Below are positions 23,737-35,390 of a DNA stretch of 64,000 nucleotides, piece by piece. This DNA comes from Lunularia cruciata (taxonomy: Eukaryota; Streptophyta; Marchantiopsida; Lunulariales; Lunulariaceae): contig OX419762.1 of assembly GCA_948567375.1 (NCBI GenBank), forward strand, positions 28,660,608 through 28,724,607. The letters are read 5' to 3'. How positions within the stretch are numbered: the first letter of the stretch is position 1; each line of letters starts with the position of its first letter. Made by a program: the position numbers and the translations under genes. The notes beneath the pieces were generated by a model. That model saw nothing but the letters and a program-made list of their open reading frames with translations, was not told where the DNA came from and searched no databases.

Positions 23737-25413
23737 ATGTCAAGGAAACCAAACGGCAAGCATCTTAATGAGTCACAACGCTACAAAATCATTTCTAAAT
23801 TGAGCAAAATGAATACTCCTAGTAAACGGGTTTTAGCTCAAGAGTATGATGTTAGCGAAGGTGCAATCCAAAAGGTATGGGAAAACCGTGATTCGATTCT
23901 TGAGAGATTGCCCTTGATTTTTGAAGAAGCAAAGGAGAAGACCTTTTGCACTTCAATGGGATGATTTACCGAGCTTGAAGATATGCTTTAAATCTGGATT
24001 GATAGCATGTGCCGAGCCAAACTTCTTGTACCACCATCTCTCACCATTGCCAAAGTGAAAAACATTGCTTCTATTTTGTCAATTTTGGAATCATACTTGA
24101 AGGCATCATGGCAATGGCTTAGTCGATTTAAATCACAGTGTGGTTTACAAAAGATTGCTCCTTCATGGAGAAGGAGCCAAAGACAACAAAGCAATTCAGA
24201 ATTATTAGCAGCTTTAGAAAATCTCTATGCGATTGTTGTGCAATATGACTTGAAAATGCTTACAATATGACAAGACCGTTTTTTTTATTGCTACCAAGAT
24301 ATAGCCCCCTTATGCTAAACAAAGATATCTCAACTAAAAGAGGCAAAAAGAAAGCCAAGGCTTGAGTTTCTCTCATCATTTGTGCTAACACAACAAGAAC
24401 ACATAAAATTCCATGCGTGCTGATCGGGAAACCAAAGGAGCCAACTTGTATCAAGGACCGACAATGGCCAATTCCTTATTTCAATCAAGCAAAGGCTTGG
24501 ATGGATATGGAAACTTGTTGGAAATGGTCAATGAGGTCTTTGTTCCAGAAGTCAAAAAAAGAACCGGATGTCACGTTCTTTTGCTGATGGATAACGCCTT
24601 GGGAGACGATGATGCCTTTGAGTGCAATAATATTTGTATTGTTTTTTTCCCACCAAATTGTACAAGCTTGAAATAGCCTTGTGATATGGGAATCATTGCA
24701 GCCCTTAAAAGATGATACAAATATTTATACCTCAAGGATGTTCTTAATTTTCATGAACTTGATGAGGAGGTGAAGCAGCAAAGGAAAGATTTGGGTGGAA
24801 GATTGCTACGAGGTGTTACGGAGGTCTCCTACAAAAATCCAATGCATGTTGAATGTTGTGAGTTATGTGAAAGAAGCATGGGATTCTATCTCTTCCAACT
24901 CAATCCAAATGTTGTTAGTAAGGTAGAGCCAACGTAGTTGGAGCCAGAATCAAAAGCTATTGACAAAGTTGAGAACATATTCAGCGATTTGGCAAATACC
25001 ATTGAACATTCTCTATAGATCCATCAAAATTGGAAGACTTTGTTCATATTGATGATGAGAACAATGAAGAATATGCAACAACAATGTTGGAAGATGTCAA
25101 AGAGCTATTGGAATTGATGAAGATTGTTGACATAACGGTGGATGATGTTAACAACCTTGATCCTCAAGAGATGAATGCCAATTTAGAGATTGAAACCAAA
25201 TTTTCAAGGTTTTGAATCTCTTTATAAATGGGTTCTTGATATTGAGGGCCAACTACTCTACATTGGAGTTCAAACAAAAGCCGAGAGAACTTTTGAAGAT
25301 CTCAAAAAATCATTTGAAATATTCTAAAGCAAGGTTCGTGAGGTTGCTGTCAAATTCAAATGCAAGAAACTTCAAAACTTGCACCAAATGACGCTTCATG
25401 ACATGTTCAATTG
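23737..25413 (+). pseudogene. Decayed pogo/Tigger-type DDE transposase
   Basis: The frame opens MSRKPNGKHLNESQRYKIIS with a helix-turn-helix (LAQEYDVSEGAIQKVWENRD), as in the N-terminal DNA-binding part of pogo/CENP-B-like transposases. It continues in broken frames: SWQWLSRFKSQCGLQ, RGKKKAKA with VSLIICANTT, IPCVLIGKPKEP, PYFNQAKAWMDMETCWKW, VLLLMDNA, VFFPPNCTSLK, CDMGIIAALK. An acidic C-terminal tail follows (25,030-25,215) and the fragment ends near 25,413. The first catalytic aspartate (usually D-E-T-G) is missing at the NMTRPFF junction, while the MDNA aspartate remains. Stops and frameshifts are frequent, so it is inactive. No terminal inverted repeats were identified. Confidence 0.85.
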
Positions 25414-25705
25414 ATAAATATTGAACCCTAAATTTTTTGCCAAAAGATGAGTGCTTAAACAAGTGTGTACTTAACCAAGAAGTACTATATCTCCAAGTCT
25501 GGCTTACATTGGTACTTTGATTGTGGTTCAAGTTTCCCTGAGAGTGATTGTGTGCATAAGCTCTATGTAATTTTATGCATATTTGGTAATGGGGTATATG
25601 GTGTGTGTTGCACTAGCCAAAATTCTAAGAATGGATCCAATTTGAGACAATGGGTGTTCAATTTGAGTCCAAGAGGTGAAATCAGGTAAATCTGGTGTGA
25701 ATTGA

Positions 25706-26454
25706 TGTAATACCAAGAGCTAACCATATGATCTAGATGTGAAATTTGGTTTGGTAACATTTGGAATGATTTTATACATGATATTCAAAATAGATTAGAT
25801 AGAAGTATCACCAAAAGAGTACTTCTACAAATAGAGCAGAAACCAAAATAAACTTGAAGACCTTAAAATCAATAGCTAGACATATGATTTAAAGGTGAGA
25901 ATTAGTTTGGTAACATTTGGAATGTGGTTACACATGATGGACTAAACAGATCAGAAAAAATTATCACCAAATGGGGACTTCTACTAATAGAGTAAGAATC
26001 AAAATATGCTTGAAATCTTTGAAGGCAATTCTAGAGGCCTAAACGGATGAATTAGGCCTCAAAAATGTGTAAATTTCCACCCCTTCCCCCAAAAAACAAA
26101 GGAAAGGTTTGCCTTCCCTCCCCCATGGTTTATCTTGTTGAGAGCTTTCCAATAGTATCTTACCCACGTGATTTTGAGATTCCTACAAGAAGATTCTCTA
26201 AAAGATTCCTTCCAGTCAAAGCTTGTTTGACCAACCAAATAGGACCTGGACAAAAATGTCACCCATCCAAGTAAGTAATCCAAGGGTGGAGCTTGCTGAC
26301 ATGTCACCTATTTGTGTGCCTAATCCTATGGTGGAGCTTCCTTGGAGGAGATCCTCTTGGTCTATATAATAAAGAGAAGGTGCTCCTTTGGGGCATCGAA
26401 TGATTGAGTGTGAAATCTTTGTTTTCTCTCTTGTCTTGTCCTCGGAGTATTACA
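25706..26454 (+). repeat. Family-B solo LTR with target duplication
   Basis: It begins TGTAATACCAAGAGC and ends CTCGGAGTATTACA. ATTGA occurs directly before (25,701-25,705) and after (26,455-26,459), so this is a complete LTR with a 5-bp duplication and no internal region, produced by LTR-LTR recombination. Inside, a unit of about 155 bp is repeated twice at the 5' end (from about 25,709 and 25,866). Its length is 749 bp. Confidence 0.92.
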
Positions 26455-27529
26455 ATTGACTTTGAAGTTCAAAATCAAAAGTGGAGTTTGGAATTCATCA
26501 TCTCAAATTAGAGATTTGGAGACTCTCATCTTTCCAATTTATTAGAGGATTTGGCGATCAGCCAACTATAGGGGAGTTACATAAGTTTTACTTCAAATTT
26601 GGGGGAGGAGTTACATCAGATTTGTTGGAGGTTGCACAGATTTGAATGTCATAAAATTGCCATAGATTTGGCTAGAGTTGAGTGGAGCTTGGCCAAATTT
26701 GGGTAGGGTTTGAATTGGCAAGAATTGGCATTTCAAGGCATAAGACTATGGGCTATGAAGGCCTAGAAGGGCCAGCAAAGTAGCTTGCTAGCGTTAGGCT
26801 AGCTAGTTGAGATGGGTTTGTTGGTCATTGTTTGGCAAAATCTGCCTATCCTTCTAGATTATGCGCAATAGAGTTTGAACCCTAGATTTTTGGTTCCTAG
26901 ATTGGTGCCTTAGCCAACTAGTCCACCTTCACTTGTTGTCCTAATGACTATTCTACTATTACCTATACACATGTAGCTTTGGCTAGGAGAGGTAGTTTAA
27001 TCCCATTCTTAGTGATCTTGGTAGCTTAGGAAGTAGGCAGACACTCTTATTATGTCAAATGCCAAATGGTGACAAAATCAATCCGGTGTTGATTTATGAG
27101 ATTGAGGTTTTGTTTAGACTTCTTGTGATTGGACCCTTTCCATTCTATACTTCTTGTTTAAGTACCATGTTTATGTGAGGTGCATTGAGTTTAGAGCATT
27201 GGTGCTTTGGTATGATCTCAATAGTGAGACTAGAATGATGACCAACCATACTACTTATGTTTCTCTTTGATGAGGCAAGAAGTGATGACTTGTAGACTAT
27301 GAGAGTGCATGTTGTGATGGTAGGTTACAAGTCACCATGTCTCTTAGTATAGTTGTCGTGGTTAGAGCTACATTAGTGGATGGTGTTTAGTTGGTGGTGG
27401 TCCTTGGTGGGGTACTTGTGATGATTATGATTACGATTTGAGTTATATTGTCATGATAGAGTTCTTTGGGGATTCTAGAGGAGATAGCACTATAGTACAC
27501 AATGGATATACTCTGAGTGGTGCTCAATA

Positions 27530-28640
27530 TTAGCCTACATCTCAAGTTCCAATGAGGGAGGAGATTAACTCTGAATTGGAGTTTGATGCAAGAGCTGATT
27601 CAAGTTAGAGTGCACTTGGTGTGTCTACACCATTCTTTTTAGACATGAACAAGATTTATGGAGCCTCCAAAAGCCCCAAGCACTACTTTGGTATAATGGG
27701 TACCATTGAGTTGGATGACTTCTTTTAGGAATTTGATAGTTGGTGTGATCTGTAGCAAATGTAGAACCCAAGTTTGTTCACACCTTTCAAGGCATGGAAA
27801 GGGTTGTTTCATCACTTGGAGGGTGCCGATGGATGACTATCATGAGTTCAAGATAGCTCACTTGGAAGAGATAGAGTTATGGAGATAACATTGGTCCTCA
27901 AACTACATTTCCATCACTTCAAGCTTGGTTGGTAGGGATAAATTGGCAATACCCACGAGTTCTAGCTCTAGTAGCATTGGTGGATCTAGTGGAGGTGCAC
28001 TAGTTAGAAGTGGTGCTACTATGAGTGGAGGTACCACTACATGAGGTGGTGTAGTATCAAGGTTTAACTCCATGGTAGAGTATTCTAGTGCTTGAGGCAA
28101 AACTACCAAGGAGTGCGGATTGACGATTTGAAGAGCTTGCAAGAGTTCCAATGAAAGGCTAGAGAGAACCTACGCAAGGCATGCACTCACATAAGATGGC
28201 TAATCAATTAGGGAGTTACTAAGGCATAGGCAGTCCAGTTTTGGTATGGGATCTTGGACAAGGAGTTGCGACATAGAGTACATGTTGTTATGTTGTTATA
28301 GGGTACTTCACTTACTTTGGTAGTGGTCTTTGGTTTGATTGAGTGAATTGAGCTTAGCATAGTAGAGGAGAGAGTGATGACACCTAAATTTTATAGAGAG
28401 ACCTCATCTACAATTGTTACTTTTTCTAGAGTGCAGCAAAGAGCACCACGCCATGTTAGCTTTTGATGATAGAGTGGACAGCCTAGATCTTACGAAGCAG
28501 GTAGAGGGCCTAGTGTAGCTAGACCCTTACCTTCATTTTTAGGTTAGTAGTAGCCAATGAATGATGGTGTTGCTTGTTGAACATGTGATGGATCTCACCG
28601 TAAGAGAGAGCACTCAAGGCAACAAACAGGATACCCTTAG
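27530..28640 (+). pseudogene. Family-C gag with zinc knuckle, decayed
   Basis: The translation shows MNKIYGASKSPKHYFG, a LFTPFKAWKGLFHHLEGAPM segment and MDDYHEFKIAHLEEIELW, then a Ser/Gly-rich stretch. A RNA-binding knuckle near 28,580-28,620 reads CWTCDGSHRKREHS, where the last cysteine of the CX2CX4HX4C motif is lost. Stops such as FF-stop-EFDSW are scattered through it. Gag would package the element RNA. The sequence is cut right after the knuckle by family-B LTR sequence. Confidence 0.7.
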
Positions 28641-28648
28641 TGTATCAT

Positions 28649-29030
28649 TGTAATATTAATAACTAGATATATTATCTAGAGATGAAAATTGACTTGGTAA
28701 TATCTAAAGGATATTAGGTTTGATGGACTAGTTAGATCAAATAGAAAAGTTATAGAAAAAGCACTTCTACTAATAGAGTAGGAGTAGAAAACAACTTGAA
28801 AATGTAATACCAATAATAAGACATATGATCAAGAGGTGAAAATTGGATTTGTAACATCTTGGAGGATGTTGTAGATAATGGAGTAAGTAGATCAAATAGA
28901 GTTATCACCAAGGGAATACTTTTACTAATAGGGCAAGAGCTAAAGAAAATCCGGATAACTTCAATCAATTTCAAAGGCCTAAACGGATGAATTAGGCTTA
29001 GAAAATTGTGCAAATTCTCCCTCCCCCCCT
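28649..29030 (+). repeat. Truncated family-B LTR
   Basis: It begins TGTAATATTAATAACTAG and contains two copies of the family-B 155-bp unit (from about 28,652 and 28,806), then the GCCTAAACGGATGAATTAGG word. It stops after a C-run, where the full LTR would continue. About 90 bp of other sequence separates it from the next LTR. Confidence 0.8.
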
Positions 29031-29120
29031 TACTAGTACAGTACTTTCCCTTAATTTTGATATAGCCATGGTTACTCAAATTGAGCAATCGGAGTAAAGA
29101 TTGGTTAGCATGGTCGTAGT

Positions 29121-29851
29121 TGTAATACCAATAGCTAGACATATGATCTAGAGGTGAAATTTGGTTTGGTAACATCTAGAAGGATGATGTAGATGATGGA
29201 CTAAATAGATCAGATAGAGATATCACCAAAAGAGTATCAATAGTGCAATAATTGAAACAGACTTGAAAACTTGAGAACCAATAGCTATACATATGATCTA
29301 GAGGTGAAATTTGTTTTGGTAACATCTGGAAAGATGTTATACATGATGGAAATAATAGATCAAATAGAAGTATCACCAAAAGTGTACTTCTACTAATAGG
29401 GCAAAAACTAAAATGTGCTAAAAATCTTTAGAGGTAATTTTGAAGGCCTCAAAAATGTGCAAATCCTGCCCCCCTTTTTCCAAGGAGGAAAAGGTTGGCC
29501 TCCCTCCTCCCTTGTTTATCTCATCAAGAGCTTTCCAATAGTACTTCACCCACACAATTTGAAGATTCCTTCAAGAAGATTCTTTATAGATTCCCTTCTT
29601 TCAACATTAGTTTGACAAACCAGATAGGACCAGATCCAACATATCACCCATGCATGCATCTAATCTGAAGGTGGAGGTCAATGACATGTCACAAATCCAT
29701 GTATTTGAGCCAAGGGTTTTGCTTCCGTTGAGTGTTTTTGATTTGTTATATAATAAAGCAAAGGTGCTCCTTTGGGGCATTAGAGTGTGAGTGTGAGTGC
29801 AAAACTTGCATTTTCTCTTTTTTTTTCCTCTACTATCCTCAAAATATTACA
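29121..29851 (+). repeat. Family-B LTR, full length
   Basis: It begins TGTAATACCAATAGCTAG and ends CTCAAAATATTACA (731 bp), with the duplicated unit (second copy near 29,275). The flanks (GTAGT and ATAGC) do not match, so it is not a simple solo LTR. Together with the truncated copy at 28,649 it is probably what is left of one recombined or deleted element inside family C. Confidence 0.85.
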
Positions 29852-30479
29852 ATAGCTCATAGGAGATCAAATTTGGATATTGAGGCTTCCATCTATTATG
29901 TTGGCGATAGAGACGTCTTGGATTTCATGTGTGGAGTAGCACAAGTAGATGCATATATCACAATGACTAGGAGTGAAATATGTGCTCTAGAGCTTAGAGA
30001 AGCATCCGTGGAGTTGGACTCACATAGAGGAGAGATTGATAGACAGGTCATACTCCGCTAATCTTTTATACTCGTTGAGGCACTACAAGCAACATCCATG
30101 GCTCATAGACGTCCTAGTGCATGTATGGTAAGTGGTGATGGAGTGCATGATAGACTACTTGCTACTCAATTACTTGCTACTACAAAAATTGAGTCTAGCC
30201 TCATATTGAGAGTGGCTCAATTGATTATGTGCTTCTCTTTATTCTCAACTAATGACATGTTTACATTGAAAGTTGACCCAAGTCTTATGTTCCAATTGGC
30301 TACCACACTTGTGAGAGTAAGGATGATGTGGTTCTTGCTTCTAGAATAAAGGTGGTTGATATTGAAGCTGACTTGGTTGAGGAGCATAGAATTTGCTTAA
30401 TGGTTTATGGCAGATAATAGTTGCTAGATTGGATGAGTTACCAATTAAACATACCTTTGAGCAAGTGTGGTTCATACTT
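29852..30479 (+). pseudogene. Family-C segment between gag and protease
   Basis: Broken but partly open plus-strand frames are present, for example 29,732-30,061 with an ALELREASVELDSHRGEIDR segment and 30,098-30,349 with DGVHDRLLATQLLATT. I do not recognise a domain. By position it lies between the gag knuckle and protease and could be a linker or part of another decayed element. Confidence 0.4.
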
Positions 30480-30720
30480 GGAGTTGTCCTATTGGGTAAC
30501 CAAAGGGGATTTTCCATTTGGTGGGACCTTTAGGCAAGATCTATACACCAAAAAGGGGTCTTATTAGACTTTGGTGCGCATCCTCTTATGTTGGGAAAGG
30601 TTGGATTTGTTGATTTGGAGCTACAAAAGACCAATTGTGTAGAGGTGTCCATTTTAGATCTAGACATTCTACACAAGACATCACATTAGAGAGCTCATTG
30701 TCCAGATTTAGCCTACATAT
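30480..30720 (+). pseudogene. Family-C aspartic protease remnant
   Basis: The plus strand reads V-LLDFGAHPLMLGK, with the catalytic aspartate codon at 30,567-30,569. The usual DSGA is changed to DFGA. The L-L-D-x-G-A core followed by a hydrophobic flap is typical of retroelement proteases. The domain is short and flanked by stops. It lies upstream of the methyltransferase region, so the methyltransferase would have been released from a polyprotein by this protease. Confidence 0.65.
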
Positions 30721-31253
30721 AGCTTAGTGGTGAGAGCTCAAGCCATTATAACAATAGCAAAGTCATATGATGTGCTAGTTGGTGGAGCAATATTATACCC
30801 CATGGGTTTTGATATTGACTATTGGAGGAGATAACCTCATATATACCAAGTTGGTAGTTGAGTGAGGGATAGGTATATCGCCTACTAGTATGCTTTAGTA
30901 GTGGTAGTCTTGGCTCACTACATTCAAGGACCATGGCATCAGTTTCAACTTTCAATGGTTCTATTACTTAGCTTGGTGACTTATTGGAGGGGAATGCCCA
31001 TGTACATGATACTCTAGTACCGGAGGAGATCATTGGATTTGGAGTATGAATCGGATTGTTCTATCCACCTTGGATATTCAATTGTGGAGTTTAGAGGAAG
31101 CATTGTAACAACATGCAAATTAGTTGGTGCAATAAGCTTGGAGTGGAACCTTTGTACTCCCAAGAGACCAATGTTACAATGAGCCTCCAAAGTCTATTAC
31201 CTTATCACCTTTAGATACCACACTCATTGCTTGATAGTATCTAATAAAGGGAG
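30721..31253 (+). pseudogene. Family-C conserved-looking linker before the methyltransferase
   Basis: The plus strand reads SLVVRAQAIITIAKSYDVLV then GGAILYPMGFDIDYW, followed in other frames by a GDLLEGNAHVHDT segment. The motif density suggests a real protein segment of the element, possibly an N-terminal extension of the methyltransferase. I cannot name a domain. Stops and frameshifts are present. Confidence 0.5.
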
Positions 31254-32205
31254 TATGTCTATTGGAGTTGTTTGGGGTGATTAGCACTAGACTAGCTATG
31301 ATATTACAAGAAGGTATACAAGTATAAAGGTACTTGTATGTGGAGAGAGATGAGATTGCTAGGCAAGTCTCTCTACATCATGTGACACACTTGGCCTATT
31401 GGTATCCTAAGTTATTACTAATATCAGTAGTCAAGGTTTACTAGAAGACCCAACAAATAAATGTTTCTTTGTTAGAGGTGTAGGATTTAGAGAGACATGG
31501 TCCAATTCATTTGGTGATTTATGAATGGACATGTTAGGGACATGCATGGGTTGGCTAAGGTCAGGGTCTCTAGGATCTCCATTCTAGTGTGTTTTGGAAG
31601 ATGTAACATATACTATGACATCTCTAGGTTCATCAGTCCATTCTCCAACCTACATTTTGGAGAACATCCCTTTGATGGATGATTCTTTTACTCAGGTGGT
31701 AACAAGTACACATTAGGTCCATTCTTTGTTGGGATTTGTTGTGTTGTTGGATGCAGCCAAAGTGGGATCACGTGCTCATTGTCTTCATCTTTGGTGGACA
31801 AACCTCTTACCTAGAGAGGTTCTATAGCATACTTATAATACAATCTAGCGACTAGACCACCTTACTATTGATGAAATTTTGGATGCTAGATGCTAGTCTT
31901 AGATGGTGGTAATGGTTTATAGGTCATTTATGGCAATGGTGAACCTTTTTGGATAGCCTAGAGTTGCTTTACCTACACTTATGAGTTTCTAAAGCTCCCA
32001 TGCTTTTTGAGAGAGAGGTATTGGATTTGTTTGGGACTCATAGTTATAGCAATTGGTGGAGCCCAACACTAATGAGAAGGAATGTGCAATGGGTTTTTGT
32101 ATCAATATTATAGTTGTTATAGTAGTGTTTGAGGCATTCAAGCATCAAGTGTTAGGTCAAGCTATGGATCTGAATTGTTTGACCTAGATTGCTTGGTAGA
32201 GCAAC
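31254..32205 (+). pseudogene. Retrotransposon-borne C5 cytosine DNA methyltransferase, decayed
   Basis: Motifs appear in canonical C5-MTase order. Motif I (AdoMet binding) is LLELFGVIST at 31,259, then RYLYVERDEIARQVSLHH. Motif IV is GPIHLVIYEWTC at 31,499-31,534, followed by GHAWVG, GQGL and DLHSSVFWKM; the catalytic cysteine codon TGT is at 31,532, but the preceding proline is threonine and the next codon is a stop. Motif VI ENIP is at 31,660. Motif VIII-like LLDAAKVGSRAH with WWTNLLP starts near 31,744. A C-terminal ECAMGF and QVLGQAMDLNCLTW (motif IX-X region) ends near 32,190. One frame change separates motifs IV and VI. The enzyme would methylate cytosine in DNA. It sits between protease and RT, so it belongs to the element and is not a host gene. 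Confidence 0.85.
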
Positions 32206-32599
32206 ATTGGATGCGCTTGATAGATATCACCACTCAAACACTTGTGAGCTCTGTGCCTATCAAAATGATTCAAGCACATGTTGGGTATGATGGATAGAGT
32301 GGGTAAGGTATTCTTGGGACACAACCAATGGCTACTAGTGAAAGTGGTCTACTTGAGGTCCATCTAGGTGAGTGTGGTCTACTTGGGTTACACTCTTGGT
32401 CTATTTGGGATGCAGCTAGATGACGTATGGAGCTTGCAGCCAGATTAGAGGGAGTTTTCCATACTAAGTTGGGAACTCTAGTGGTTAGAGGCATGACACT
32501 ATTGCTCCCAAGGGCCCAATGTAGTAGCTAAATAGTATGTCTTCCACTCTTACATCAATTACAAAAGATACTTGGGAGCCAAATCTTTGATCCAAGCTT

Positions 32600-33067
32600 A
32601 CAAGAGGGGAAAGACGGAGATTTTGGAGGTACTTGAAGAGCTACATGAGATGTTTTGCCTTCAATATAAAGGATTTGGGTGCTTTGAAAGGACCTGGTAT
32701 TTGGATTGAGCTTACTAGTGATACATCCATATTTTGATATTTTGGAGATATTCAGTACTTTGGATCTTTGAACAAGATATCATCAATTGCCAATTAAGGA
32801 GGAAGATAAATCCAAGATATCATTTTATGCTATTGATCTTCATGGAAAGGATATATCATATCAATAGAGGTTCTTACCATTTGGGTTAAAGAATGCTCCA
32901 ATTGAGTTCTAGAGGATCATGGATAGGATCATGGATAGGATCTTAGCAGGATTGGATTTTTCTTGGTGCTATCTTGGTGACATTTGGTCTATAGCATTAC
33001 TATGGAGGAGCATGAGAGATATTTGTTGGAGGTGTTTAAGAGATTGAGATCTTGTGGACTCAAATTA
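32600..33067 (+). pseudogene. Family-C reverse transcriptase, 5' part
   Basis: ILEVLEELHEMF, then AIDLHGKDISYQ, RFLPFGLKNAPIEFQRIMDR and AGLDFSWCYLGDI are the RT palm in broken frames. The active-site Y-x-D-D reads Y-L-G-D. A 12-bp local repeat (ATGGATAGGATC) duplicates MDRI. The gene is cut after a RSCGLKLC segment by the family-A insertion and continues at 44,361. Confidence 0.82.
33063..33067. other. Target site duplication AATTA (left copy)
   Basis: AATTA occurs directly before the outer family-A element, and the same five bases follow it at 44,361-44,365. Confidence 0.9.
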
Positions 33068-33493
33068 TGTAAAAGACCAAATCCGAGGAGAGAAATAGGA
33101 GAATGGAAACTCACATTGGGACGCTTGAATGAGGGAAAACTCTGAATGCCTAGCATGAGCTTTGGCTTTGGTATTTATAGGTAGCATACAAGGCCCTTGA
33201 GAAGCTTCTCAAGAAGCTTCCTCAAGCCGCTTTCTTAGAGTGCAAGCCAAGTTAACTAGGAAGCTTCTCAAGAAGCTTCCTTCTAGGAGCCGCCTACTTG
33301 GCATGCAAGCTAAACTAGTTGGAAGCTTCTAGAAGCTTCCTTCTAGAAGCTACTTACTTAAGGTGCAAGCTAAGCTGTTCGGGAAGCTTCCCAAGAAGCT
33401 TCCTAGATACTACCGGAATATTCTAGGCTAATTTGTCTTATGTGCTACTTCGTGAGCCCGACTGACTTTGTCGCTAAACTCCATATTGTTACA
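33068..33493 (-). repeat. 3' LTR of the outer family-A element
   Basis: The plus strand begins TGTAAAAGACC and ends ATATTGTTACA. It contains many AGAAGCTTCT-type modules and a reverse-oriented TATA segment near 33,173-33,180. A polypurine stretch (GCGGCGGGGGAATA on the minus strand) precedes it at about 33,494-33,507. Confidence 0.95.
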
Positions 33494-35320
33494 TATTCCC
33501 CCGCCGCTAGTTGGTGACGTCCTCGTTGCCAGGGAAGCTTCAAATTCCAAGATGGCCATCTGTGCATTGTGGAGGTGAGAAAGAGGTTCACAAGTGGCAT
33601 CATGAAGGGGATGCCCTTTCCAAAGGACCTTGTACTCCGTATGTTGGCGACGGCCTCGTTGAATATGGCGACGCGCAAGGATACGATCAACTTCGTACTC
33701 CTCATGATCATTGATAGGGATAGGAAGAGGGGGAGGTTGGACGTGAGAGGAAAAGGAAGAGGGTTTAGGAACAAAGGGTTTCAACTTGGAAACATGAAAG
33801 ACAGGATGGATACGCATGTGACAAGGCAAGGCAAGACGATAAGCAACAAGAGAGACAATTTGGGTGATATCAAAGTGTCCTATCCAATTAGGGGCAAGTT
33901 TAGAAACTTGGGTATCAAGTGGGAGAGGGAGGTTACTAGAGGATAGCATGACTTTATCACCGACTTCAAAGGTGAGATCTCGCCGATGGTGGTCCACATA
34001 TTGTTTTTGGCAATTTTGAGCAACAAAGAGGTGAGACTTGGCTTGTTGGAGAGATTGGGATATAGTGGTCAAGAATGTGGAAGTATGAGGAACCTGAGAT
34101 GGAGGGGGAGCAAGAAGAGAATCTGGAACAAGCGGATCTTGGCCAAAATTGAGAAAGAAAGGAGAGAATCCGGTGCTTGCCTATTTGGAATTGTTGTAGG
34201 CAAATTTGGCAGCAACAAGACATTCATCCTAATTGGTATGGTGTACATTGACAAAGGCACGCAACATATCCTCCAATGTACAATTTGCACGTTTGGTTTG
34301 TCCATCAATTTGAGGATGATAGGCCGTGGACAAAGCAAGCTTGGTGCCGAGTATCTGAAAGAGTGTTTGCCAAAACTTTCCGGCAAAGCAAGGATCACGG
34401 TCGGAGATGAGTACGCGTGGCATTCCATGATGCTTGAAGACATTGTCAAAGTAGATTTGCGTTAAGGTTGGAGCATTCACGGTATCACAGGTTGGTGCCA
34501 AGTGGATTTGCTTACTAAGCTTTTCCACAAACACCACGATGGTGGTGTGTCCTTGTTTTGTCTTTGGCAAGGATGTGATGAGATCCAAGCTCACATTCTC
34601 CCAACGAGCTGATGGAACGGCAAGCGGTTGAAGGAGTCCACCCGGCTTCTGGTTGCTGGCCTTGTTATGTTGGCAGCTCTCACACGATTGGACAAATTCT
34701 TGAACATCCCGTGTCATGTTGGGCCACCACCATTGACGTTGGAGAGTACCCAAGGTCTTGTCTACACCCATGTGACCAGCGATGGGTAAATCATGGGTTT
34801 CTTGAAGGCGCACAAGTCGAAGATCACCTTTGGCTGGAACATAGATCCGGTCCACATGGAATAGAAGGCCTTCCTTGAAGGAGAAGGTGTTGTACTCCTT
34901 TTCACCTATTGTTAGCCGACCATGTACCATTTGGAAGAAGGGATCTTGCTGTAGAGCTAACCAAAACTCGTTATGAATCTTGGGATCAATTGACACCGTC
35001 GTAATTGCTGCCACAATGAGAAGAAGAGACTTCAAATCAGGTCGTCGTGATAGAGCATCAGGGATGACATGGAACCAACCTGGTTTGTACTCAAGTTTGA
35101 TGTCAAAAAATTGGAGTTGCTCTTCCCATCAATGATGTTGACTCTTCATGGGCTCTAGGTGTAAGGTCTGCAACAATGGCTTGTGATCAATTCGCATGAT
35201 CACTTGTTTCTCCAAGAGATAATGCCTCCATACCTTGGTGGCATATACCATTGCAAGTTGTTCCTGATCTCGAGCAAAGTAATTTCTTTCAGCTGTATTT
35301 AGTCAGCAAGACACAAAGGC
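33494..35320 (-). pseudogene. Outer family-A pol, 3' part: RNase H end, integrase, chromodomain
   Basis: The minus strand reads an integrase with HDLPIAGHMGVDKT and CESCQHN zinc-binding residues, SLDLITSLPK, LISDRDPCF and HPQIDGQTKRANC. The catalytic glutamate of the usual Q-T-E-R reads lysine. A frame change near 34,229 and the chromodomain EYEVDRILARRHIQRG...VLWKGHPLHDATCEPL follow. The 5' end joins position 40,950 across the inner element. The pattern of single changes suggests recent loss of function. Confidence 0.9.
35316..35320. other. Target site duplication AAGGC (left copy)
   Basis: AAGGC precedes the inner element and recurs at 40,950-40,954. Confidence 0.92.
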
Positions 35321-35390
35321 TGTAACAATATGGAGTTTAGTGACGAAGTTAGTCGGGCTTACAAAGTAGAGAATAAGCCAAAATAGCCTA

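Noticed and set aside
28649-29851. Complete family-B element between two LTRs
   Set aside because: The first LTR is truncated, only about 90 bp separate the two, and the outer flanks (ATCAT, ATAGC) do not match; better described as recombined LTR remnants.
33569-34465. Plus-strand frames of 125-159 codons
   Set aside because: Antisense shadows of the outer family-A integrase and chromodomain on the minus strand.
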